Assembly (NCBI GenBank): GCA_947311445.1
Contig: CAMZKV010000001.1
Location: 1-41,418 of the forward strand
Length of the DNA stretch: 41,418 nt
Source: an uncultured Chlorobiota bacterium
GTDB lineage: Bacteria > Bacteroidota > Bacteroidia > Bacteroidales > JAADGE01
Direction of reading: 5' to 3'
Shown: piece after piece, positions 34,333 through 41,418 of the stretch
Numbering within the stretch: position 1 is the first letter of the stretch
Layout of the letters: every line of letters begins with the position of its first letter
The notes under the pieces: generated by a model
What the model was told of the DNA's origin: nothing
The model's input: only the letters and a program-made list of their open reading frames with translations
Database searches by the model: none
Program-made: the position numbers and the translations under genes

Positions 34333-34797
34333 TTATTCCTTTTTATTCTTGGTGTAATTTATTACTAGTAATTCTGCTAAATCTGTATGTGATACATATT
34401 TAATAAGCCCTAACTTTAAATATTTAAGTTGCCTGTCTCTAATTTCATCATCTGTATTATCTGCTAAACTTACAAAACTTAAAGTGTCATTTTGATTTTC
34501 AAATTCTTTTTGGCCTAAAAATAAAATATCATACTTCTTCCCACCGTTCCCAGCATTTTGCCTTGTAATCATTATATGAACATGTGCTTCTTTTGTGTCT
34601 CTCACATAATTTACAAATGAAATTTTTCTCTTTATAAATTCAATATCACAACTTCCATAATCGGAATATTCGCAATCTAAATAAACTTTTAATGCACTGC
34701 CTCTTGTCAAACTTGTATCAGTTTGCCCAAAAGCATAAACATTAATAAATAAAAATAGGAATGCAGTAATTGTTAAACTATTTTTAATTTTTGACAT
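34333..34797 (-). CDS. Secreted N-terminal part of an interrupted outer-membrane protein
   Basis: This 154-residue frame has a signal peptide (LTITAFLFLFINVYAFGQ). The mature part holds ALKVYLDCEYSDYGSCDIEFIKRKISFVNYVRD, then AHVHIMITRQNAGNGGKKYDILFLG and LGLIKYVSHTDLAELLVINY, ending NKKE before TAA. I recall this N-terminal domain in front of a beta-barrel in a conserved Bacteroidota protein of unknown function, and the barrel follows here in the same frame. As it stands, the product would be a soluble periplasmic domain without its barrel. It follows the DUF4269 gene by 12 bp and is probably co-transcribed with it. Confidence 0.7.
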   Translation of the reverse strand: MSKIKNSLTITAFLFLFINVYAFGQTDTSLTRGSALKVYLDCEYSDYGSCDIEFIKRKISFVNYVRDTKEAHVHIMITRQNAGNGGKKYDILFLGQKEFENQNDTLSFVSLADNTDDEIRDRQLKYLKLGLIKYVSHTDLAELLVINYTKNKKE

Positions 34798-34809
34798 ATT
34801 TGTTTGTTT

Positions 34810-35328
34810 TTATAGTTTCAATAATTCATTATAAGGATTACCTTTTATTCCAAGAAGTTTTGCAAAAGCAGCTTCTGTTTTTAAACCATCTTTTTTTAGT
34901 TTTATTATTTCATTCTTAAACTTTATTCCATTTTCTTTCAGCAATTTATATTCAATTAGCATGTGTCTGTATGCGTTTTGCTTTTCTGTGAGAATATTTT
35001 GCCCAAAAACTTCAATTTTAAAATACTTAGCTCTAAAACTTGCAATAGTAGATTTTAAGCCCTGAAATGTTTTAATATGTAATTTGAAACCTTTTTTATC
35101 TCCATATAATTGCCTCAATTTTTCAGCAAAAACATCGTGGTTTTTGCATTCACAAATTATATCTAAATCACTTTCCTCTATATCAATTTCAATAGGAATA
35201 GTTCCTGTTAGAATGGGATTATAAATTTCTAAATTTTTAAATATATTTAATTCAATTAGTTCATTATAAGCTATTTGCTGTTTGTCGTTTCCGGATTTTA
35301 AATATTCTATGTTTTTAAAATTTATCAT
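34810..35328 (-). CDS. DUF4269 protein (nucleotidyltransferase-like)
   Basis: This 172-residue cytoplasmic protein matches the DUF4269 family: YLKSGNDKQQIAYNELIELNIF, NPILTGTIPIEIDIEESDLDIIC, and the C-terminal GLKTEAAFAKLLGIKGNPYNELLKL. The block TGTIPIEIDIEESDLDII resembles the Gly-Ser...Asp-x-Asp site of minimal nucleotidyltransferases (the last Asp-Leu-Asp), so nucleotidyl transfer is possible but unproved. The start ATG lies 4 nt after a perfect promoter -7 box, so its mRNA is probably leaderless. The split barrel gene follows 12 bp downstream. Confidence 0.85.
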   Translation of the reverse strand: MINFKNIEYLKSGNDKQQIAYNELIELNIFKNLEIYNPILTGTIPIEIDIEESDLDIICECKNHDVFAEKLRQLYGDKKGFKLHIKTFQGLKSTIASFRAKYFKIEVFGQNILTEKQNAYRHMLIEYKLLKENGIKFKNEIIKLKKDGLKTEAAFAKLLGIKGNPYNELLKL

Positions 35329-35332
35329 CTTT

Positions 35333-35363
35333 CAAAGATATATTTTTTCATATAACTTGCAAA
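35333..35363 (-). promoter_or_regulatory. Consensus leaderless promoter of the DUF4269 gene
   Basis: On the minus strand, TTTG (35363-35360) and TATCTTTG (35340-35333) are separated by exactly 19 bp, a full match to the Bacteroidota TTTG-N19-TAnnTTTG promoter. The -7 box ends 4 nt before the ATG at 35328, placing transcription start at the start codon. Confidence 0.7.
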
Positions 35364-35463
35364 TAGTATAATTGTTAAGTCTAAATGTTAAGTTTCAAAA
35401 TTTATTTATGGAAATCTAAAAAAAATAATATCTTTATAGAAAATAAACAAATTAGCATAAAAT

Positions 35464-38400
35464 ATGAAACACATAATAAAAGCAATATCGGCAATAATTC
35501 TATTATTTGCAATAACAACAAACTTAAACGCTCAAAATATGAATTTCTACAAACAAAAGTGGCAAGAAATAAAAGAACTTGATAAAAAAGGACTTCCAAA
35601 ATCAGCATTAAAAGTTGTTGATGATATTTATTCAAAAGCAAAAAAAGAAAATAATTCGGAGCAAGTTCTTAAATCGTACATCTATAATTTAAAATATAAA
35701 AATCAAATTGAAGAAAACGCATTTGAGAAACTTTGCAAAGAGCTGGACAGCACAGCACAAGTAGCAAACTTTCCTGATAATGCTATAATGAACACAATGC
35801 TTGCCGATATGTATTGGTGGTATTATCAAAATAACAGGTGGACATTTTTGAACCGAACAAATACCGTAAATTTCGACAATAATGATATGCAAACTTGGAC
35901 TTTGGACTTTCTTATAAAAAAAATAATTGATGCCTACACAAATTCTCTTTCAGATAAAAAAGCATTACAAAAGCTTCCGATAAGTAAATATGCAGAACTT
36001 ATAAATTTTGGTACAAAACCCAAACAACTTCGTCCAACATTATACGATTTTCTTGCACACAAAGCAATTGACTTTTTCTCAAATACTGAAATTGCACTCA
36101 CAAAACCTGCCGAAAGTTTTGAACTTCAAGAAGATGTTTATTTTGCTGATGCTCAAAAGTTTGCAAATTCAGAAATTATGTCTTCCGATTTTCTTTCTCT
36201 TCATTTTCATGCAATTTGCGAGTTGCAAGAACTTTTAAAAGTTAGGCTTTCCGACAAAAAAAATACCGATGCACTTATTGATGCAGATTTAAAAAGATTA
36301 AAGTTTGCTTATTCACATTCTGTAAATATTAATAAAGACGACTTATATTTAAAATCATTAGAAAAATTAGAAAAAAAATATCCTAATAATACTGTTACAG
36401 CAGAAGTTTCTTACGAAAAAGCATTGCTATTTAATTCATTATCAGCCAAATATAATGCTTTTGATAAAACAAGCGAAAAATATAAATTCTATAAAAAAAC
36501 AGCAAAAAAAATATGTGAAAATACAATTAAAAAATTCCCCAAATCTAATACAGCAGAATTTTGCAAATCTTTAATTGTTCAAATTGAAAATCATAATTTA
36601 AGCTTTACTTCTGAAAGTATAATTGCTACAAATTCAAAATATTCAACAAAAATAACTTATCAAAACATAAATAAAGTTTTTGTAAAAATTGCAAAAATTG
36701 ATAAGAACGAATTAGAAAAATACAAAAATAAAATATATGGCGAAAAGTTTTATGACAAAATTAAATCAGTTTCAACAACTATAAATAAATTTTCAAAACA
36801 ACTTCCTGATGATGATGATTATAATTCTCATTCAGCAGAAATTATTCTTAATGAAATACCAAAAACAGGAACATATATTTTGTTTATTTCCGACAATGAA
36901 AAATTTTCATATAATAAGGCAATGGCTTCATACCAGTTCTTTACAGTTTCAAACATAAGTTATGCAAAACAACAATTAGAAGATAATTCTTATCAGTTTT
37001 TTGTTACCGACAGAACAACGGGCAAAGCATTAAAAGATGTAAAATGCCAACTTTGGTATAAAAAATATAATTACAAAAAAAGAAAATACGAAATAAAATA
37101 CGGAATTGCAAAAACAACAAATAAAAATGGTTTTGTAACATTTTTGGCAGATGGAACTAACAATAATTGGTTTGTCGATTTTTCAAAAGATAATGACTTT
37201 ATAAGCTCAGCAAGTTCATTGTATTTGCATGGAGGAGGACATTATGACCCAATAGTTTTCCAAACTTATTTTTTTACAGACAGAGCAATTTATCGTCCCG
37301 GACAAACAATACATTTCAAAGGAATTATTATAAATTCAAACAGTAAATTACATACAGTTGCAAAAAATTATAAAACAACAGTTGTTTTAAAAGATGTTAA
37401 CCATCAGAAAGTTGCAGACTTAAAACTTACAACTAATAAATACGGAACATTTAGCGGAAGTTTCGATATTCCTCTTGGGCTTGTAAACGGAATGTTTTAT
37501 ATTGAAGATGGTAATGGAAATAAATATTTTTCTGTTGAAGAATATAAAAGACCAAAATTTGAAGTTGAAATCCTACCTTTCAAAGGAAACTATGTGCTTA
37601 ATGATGATGTTGAAATAGAAGGAAAAGCAACCGCATATTCAGGAGCAACAATTTCGGAAGGAAAAGTAACTTACAGAATTACACGAACTCCAAAATGGCG
37701 TGGTTGGTGGTATTGGTATATGCCACAACAAACCGTAGAAATTGCTCATGGAGAGGCTATTACAGATGATGCTGGCAAATTTAAAATAAACTTTAAGGCT
37801 CTGCCGGATTTAAGTATGCCCGAAAATGAATTTACATATTTTTCTTATGAAATTTCGCTTGATGTTCTTGATATGAATGGAGAAACCCAAAGCACATCAA
37901 AAAGTTTGAATGTTGGTTACAGAGCATTGCAAGTTAGTTTGCCAATTTCGGGTTTAATAAATAAGCACAAAAATGAATTGGATACATCAAAGAATTTTAA
38001 ATATACCATTAATACACAAAATTTGAATTATGAATTTGTTGAAGCACAAGGCGAAATAAAAATATTCAAATTAAAAGATAATCCGCAAGTTTTAAGAGAA
38101 AAATATTGGACAAAATCCGAAAAGAATTTATACACAAAAGAAGAATGGTATAAACTATTTCCCGGCAATGTTTATAGTGATGAGAACGAGCAAACAAAAC
38201 TTGAAAAAGAAAAGCAAGTTTTTTCAAGCAAATTTAATACAAAAGAAAATAAAAAAATTGATTTAAGCCATATAAAAGATTATGAAACAGGGTATTATGT
38301 TGTAGAAATAAAATCGAAAGATGCCTTTGGAAACGAAGTTACAAATAAACATTTCTTTAAAATTTATGACCACCAAAGTAAAAAGATGCCTGCAAATTTA

Positions 38401-41400
38401 ACATCTTTCTATGTGCCTATTAAAACTATTTGCGAACCCGGTGAAGATGCAATTTTCTTATTAGGAACAAGTTTAAAAAACACAAATATTCTTTATCAAA
38501 TTGAGCATAAAGGTAAAATTGTTAAGCAAGAAATTTTAAAACTTAGCAATGAGCAAAAACTCATAAAAATTCCTGTTGAAGAAAAACACAGAGGCAACTT
38601 TTCAGTACATTTCGTTTTTATGAAAAATAACAGAATATACAATTCAACATCAGTTGTTACAGTTCCCTACACAAATAAAAAATTGGATATTGAATTTATG
38701 ACTTTCCGAGACAAACTTTATCCCGGGCAAAAAGAAGAATGGAAAATAAAAATTAAAGGCAAAAGAGGCGAAAAAGTTATGGCAGAAATGCTTGCTACTC
38801 TCTACGATGCCTCGCTTGACCAATTTGCTGCAAATTATTGGAACTTTAACATTTATAATTCTTATTACACATCTTGTTCATGGTCGTCAGGAGCATTTAG
38901 CACCGTAAACTCATCTTTATTGAAGAAGAATATGGACAAAAGAATTTACCCACACAGCCTATATTATGACAATTTTAATTGGTTTGGGTTTTCGTATTAT
39001 TCATACAGAGGAGGAAGAGGACTGTATGGAGGTGTAACAAAATCTGCAAGATATAAGAAAGGTGAAGTAAATGCTGTAATACCTATTGAAAGTGAAGCAG
39101 AGGATGAAGTAATGGAATTTAGTAATGCTGATGAAAGTGTAATGGATATTTCTGAGGAGAGTGAACAAAAAGATAGAAATATTTCTGAAAAAGAAAATAA
39201 TAAGAATGAAAATACAAAACAAGACTTCGCAAACATAAAACTTAGAACCAATTTTAATGAAACTGCATTTTTCTACCCACATTTAGAAACCAATGAAAAA
39301 GGCGAAATAATTATAAGTTTTACAATTCCTGAAAGCCTTACAAAATGGAAGATGATGGGTTTTGCAACAACGCAAGATTTAAAATATGGTTTTATTAATG
39401 AAGAACTTGTTACACAAAAAGACCTTATGCTAATGCCAAATTCACCACGTTTTTTCCGTGAATTTGATAAAATTACATTCCCTGTTAAAATTAGCAACAT
39501 CTCAAAACAAGATATTAACGGACAAGTTAAATTAGAGTTTTTTGATGCAATTACAATGAAGCCAATTAATAATATTTTTGTTAAGAATGAAAATATGCAA
39601 AAAGACTTCTTTGTAAAAGCAGGAGCTAACTCGTTGGTATCGTGGAAATTATACATACCCGAAGATTTGGGTGCTATTACATATAAAGTTGTAGCAAAAT
39701 CGGATAAATTCACAGACGGTGAGCAAAAACCTATCCCTGTTTTAACAAACAGAATGCTTGTAACCGAAAGTTTGCCACTTCCTGTAAGAGGAAAAGGAAC
39801 AACAGAATTTAAGTTTGAAAAATTAATAAATTCAAGAAGTTCAACAACAATAAAAAACCATAAACTTACTTTGGAATTTACTTCAAATCCGGCTTGGTAT
39901 GCAGTGCAAGCATTACCGTATTTAATGGAATATCCTTATGAATGCACCGAGCAAACTTTTAGTCGTTTTTATGCAAATAGCATTGCTTCGCACATTGCAA
40001 ACTCAAACCCAAAAATAAAACGAGTTTTTGATGCTTGGAAACAGGCAGATGCAGGTGCATTAATTTCAAATCTTGAAAAAAACCAAGAATTAAAGGCTGT
40101 TTTATTAGAAGAAACTCCATGGGTGCTACAAGGTAAAGATGAAACCGAACGCAAAAAACGGGTAGGTCTTCTTTTCGACCTAAACAGAATGGGAAATGAA
40201 CTTAGCAGAGCATTAAAAAAAGTACAAAAAGCACAAAAATCTAACGGAGCATGGCCTTGGTTTAACGGAATGCCTGAAAGCAGATACATTACACAACACG
40301 TAGTTACCGGCATGGGGCATCTTGATAAACTTGGCGTGAAAACAGTAAGGCAAGATGCAAAAACATGGAAAATGATAACTAATGCAGTTGGCTATCTTGA
40401 TGTAAGAATAAAAGAAGATTATAATTGGTTAAAGCAACACTATACTGCAAAAGAAATGAAAGACAATCATTTAAGCAATATAGCAATTCAATATCTTTAC
40501 GGAAGAAGTTATTTTTCTGATATTCAGCTTCCTAACGCATCAAAAGAGGCTTATGATTATTATGAAGGACAAGCAAAAAAATATTGGCTTTCGCAAAGCA
40601 AATATATGCAAGGAATGATTGCTCTTGCTCTTCACAGAAATAATTCGGCAAAAACAGGCATTCATGTTGAAGATGAGATAATTAAATCTTTAAAAGAAAA
40701 ATCTACCGACCATAAAGAAATGGGAATGTATTGGAAAGATAATGTTGCAGGATATTATTGGTATCAAGCACCAATTGAGCAACAAGCACTAATGATTGAG
40801 GCTTTTGATGAAGTTGCAAATGATTTGAAATCGGTTAATGATATGAAAATTTGGTTGCTAAAACAAAAGCAAACGCAAGATTGGAAAACAACCAAAGCAA
40901 CAACCGAAGCAGTATATGCACTTTTAATGCGTGGAACTGACTGGCTTATAAGCGATAAGCAAGCTAAAATAGAAATAGCAGGAAAACACATAGACCCTAA
41001 AAAACTTGATAATGTTAAAGTTGAAGCAGGAACAGGCTATTTTAAAACTTCATGGAGTGGTGATGAGATTAAACCGGAAATGGGAAATGTAAAAGTTACA
41101 AAATACGATGAAGGCGTAAGTTGGGGAGCTTTATACTGGCAATATTTTGAAAATTTAGATAAAATTACCATACATGAAAAAACTCCTTTAAAGTTGAAAA
41201 AGCAATTATTTATTGAAAAAAATACAGATAAAGGAAAAGTAATTGAACCAATTGAAAAATCAAAACTAAAAATTGGCGATAAAATAATTGTAAGAATTGA
41301 ACTTCGGGTGGACAGACGCATGGAATACATCCACATGAAAGATATGCGAGCAAGTGGTTTTGATCCTATTAATGTAATTTCAAGCTACAAATATCAAGAC

Positions 41401-41418
41401 GGATTAGGCTATTACGAA
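35464..41418 (+). CDS. Very large alpha-2-macroglobulin family protein, C-terminus beyond window
   Basis: The frame is open from ATG 35464 to the window end, 1985 codons. A signal peptide ends near NLNAQ without a lipobox Cys, so unlike the E. coli homologue it is not a lipoprotein. Order: a helical N-terminal region (~25-430, with DMYWWYYQNNRWTFLNRT); macroglobulin domains including the MG2 motif YRPGQ at 610-614; a bait-like middle; KVMAEMLATLYDASLDQF at ~1100; an acidic linker (~1205-1250); the A2M domain (FFYPHLETNEKGE, ~1270); and the thioester motif Cys1494-Thr-Glu-Gln in YPYECTEQTFSRFYA. The last residues (YQDGLGYYE) are close to the normal end. Such proteins trap proteases in the periplasm. 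Confidence 0.93.
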   Translation, partial: MKHIIKAISAIILLFAITTNLNAQNMNFYKQKWQEIKELDKKGLPKSALKVVDDIYSKAKKENNSEQVLKSYIYNLKYKNQIEENAFEKLCKELDSTAQVANFPDNAIMNTMLADMYWWYYQNNRWTFLNRTNTVNFDNNDMQTWTLDFLIKKIIDAYTNSLSDKKALQKLPISKYAELINFGTKPKQLRPTLYDFLAHKAIDFFSNTEIALTKPAESFELQEDVYFADAQKFANSEIMSSDFLSLHFHAICELQELLKVRLSDKKNTDALIDADLKRLKFAYSHSVNINKDDLYLKSLEKLEKKYPNNTVTAEVSYEKALLFNSLSAKYNAFDKTSEKYKFYKKTAKKICENTIKKFPKSNTAEFCKSLIVQIENHNLSFTSESIIATNSKYSTKITYQNINKVFVKIAKIDKNELEKYKNKIYGEKFYDKIKSVSTTINKFSKQLPDDDDYNSHSAEIILNEIPKTGTYILFISDNEKFSYNKAMASYQFFTVSNISYAKQQLEDNSYQFFVTDRTTGKALKDVKCQLWYKKYNYKKRKYEIKYGIAKTTNKNGFVTFLADGTNNNWFVDFSKDNDFISSASSLYLHGGGHYDPIVFQTYFFTDRAIYRPGQTIHFKGIIINSNSKLHTVAKNYKTTVVLKDVNHQKVADLKLTTNKYGTFSGSFDIPLGLVNGMFYIEDGNGNKYFSVEEYKRPKFEVEILPFKGNYVLNDDVEIEGKATAYSGATISEGKVTYRITRTPKWRGWWYWYMPQQTVEIAHGEAITDDAGKFKINFKALPDLSMPENEFTYFSYEISLDVLDMNGETQSTSKSLNVGYRALQVSLPISGLINKHKNELDTSKNFKYTINTQNLNYEFVEAQGEIKIFKLKDNPQVLREKYWTKSEKNLYTKEEWYKLFPGNVYSDENEQTKLEKEKQVFSSKFNTKENKKIDLSHIKDYETGYYVVEIKSKDAFGNEVTNKHFFKIYDHQSKKMPANLTSFYVPIKTICEPGEDAIFLLGTSLKNTNILYQIEHKGKIVKQEILKLSNEQKLIKIPVEEKHRGNFSVHFVFMKNNRIYNSTSVVTVPYTNKKLDIEFMTFRDKLYPGQKEEWKIKIKGKRGEKVMAEMLATLYDASLDQFAANYWNFNIYNSYYTSCSWSSGAFSTVNSSLLKKNMDKRIYPHSLYYDNFNWFGFSYYSYRGGRGLYGGVTKSARYKKGEVNAVIPIESEAEDEVMEFSNADESVMDISEESEQKDRNISEKENNKNENTKQDFANIKLRTNFNETAFFYPHLETNEKGEIIISFTIPESLTKWKMMGFATTQDLKYGFINEELVTQKDLMLMPNSPRFFREFDKITFPVKISNISKQDINGQVKLEFFDAITMKPINNIFVKNENMQKDFFVKAGANSLVSWKLYIPEDLGAITYKVVAKSDKFTDGEQKPIPVLTNRMLVTESLPLPVRGKGTTEFKFEKLINSRSSTTIKNHKLTLEFTSNPAWYAVQALPYLMEYPYECTEQTFSRFYANSIASHIANSNPKIKRVFDAWKQADAGALISNLEKNQELKAVLLEETPWVLQGKDETERKKRVGLLFDLNRMGNELSRALKKVQKAQKSNGAWPWFNGMPESRYITQHVVTGMGHLDKLGVKTVRQDAKTWKMITNAVGYLDVRIKEDYNWLKQHYTAKEMKDNHLSNIAIQYLYGRSYFSDIQLPNASKEAYDYYEGQAKKYWLSQSKYMQGMIALALHRNNSAKTGIHVEDEIIKSLKEKSTDHKEMGMYWKDNVAGYYWYQAPIEQQALMIEAFDEVANDLKSVNDMKIWLLKQKQTQDWKTTKATTEAVYALLMRGTDWLISDKQAKIEIAGKHIDPKKLDNVKVEAGTGYFKTSWSGDEIKPEMGNVKVTKYDEGVSWGALYWQYFENLDKITIHEKTPLKLKKQLFIEKNTDKGKVIEPIEKSKLKIGDKIIVRIELRVDRRMEYIHMKDMRASGFDPINVISSYKYQDGLGYYE

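Noticed and set aside
39273-39713. A 146-codon minus-strand open frame inside the macroglobulin gene
   Set aside because: It is antisense to the conserved A2M domain and has no recognisable domain. The plus frame is continuous and family-like here.

Overview
The window is AT-rich and reads as a chromosomal segment of a Bacteroidota bacterium, most likely an anaerobic or microaerobic, free-living one. The grounds are the gene families: a secreted TPR-CHAT protein, a GIN-domain (DUF2807) lipoprotein, a DUF4269 protein, a TolB-propeller/beta-barrel fusion, a very large alpha-2-macroglobulin, and a folP-cdaA pair. There are also several TAnnTTTG-type -7 promoter boxes and few Shine-Dalgarno sequences. 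Tryptophanase and a superoxide reductase fit an anaerobe that meets oxygen. I cannot place it below phylum from sequence alone. I see no tRNA, rRNA, CRISPR array, prophage or complete insertion sequence.

Layout. 1-5000: a truncated secreted helical protein (-), an M1-family lipoprotein aminopeptidase (+), an overlapping pair of ABM-domain monooxygenase-like and SAM-hydrolase-like genes (-), and divergent PhoH ATPase (+). 5030-9582: a TolB/beta-barrel outer-membrane protein and two tandem paralogous small beta-barrels (+). 9583-9841: a possible small mobile element between convergent genes, with 21-bp terminal inverted repeats around a 28-bp palindrome. 9842-12103: divergent miaA and smpB on back-to-back, apparently leaderless promoters, then a GIN-domain lipoprotein. 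12178-18187: the TPR-CHAT protein, folP, cdaA and mtnA (+). 18168-19465: a SUI1/YciH factor and a ROK sugar kinase (-), followed by a decayed lipoprotein remnant. 19854-25399 (-): MATE exporter, AMP-forming acyl ligase, double-hotdog MaoC-like protein and tryptophanase. 25668-31704 (-): an MscS channel, a 42-residue membrane protein, aroQ, and a three-gene operon of an ABCG-like transporter, a secreted protein and a lipoprotein. 32095-33415: superoxide reductase (+) under a PerR/Fur-like operator with a clear terminator, then folD (-). 33520-35328 (-): a beta-barrel gene split by an in-frame TAA, and a DUF4269 gene with a textbook leaderless promoter. 35464 to the end: alpha-2-macroglobulin (+), cut by the window edge.

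Much of the window is housekeeping: folate (folP, folD), shikimate (aroQ), tRNA modification (miaA), ribosome rescue (smpB), c-di-AMP (cdaA) and methionine salvage (mtnA). The envelope genes (aminopeptidase, barrels, macroglobulin, CHAT protein, lipoproteins) suit a Gram-negative cell with a protein-rich surface. The less explained parts are the ABC transporter/lipoprotein operon, the ligase/MaoC/MATE cluster beside tryptophanase, the inverted-repeat element and the interrupted barrel gene.
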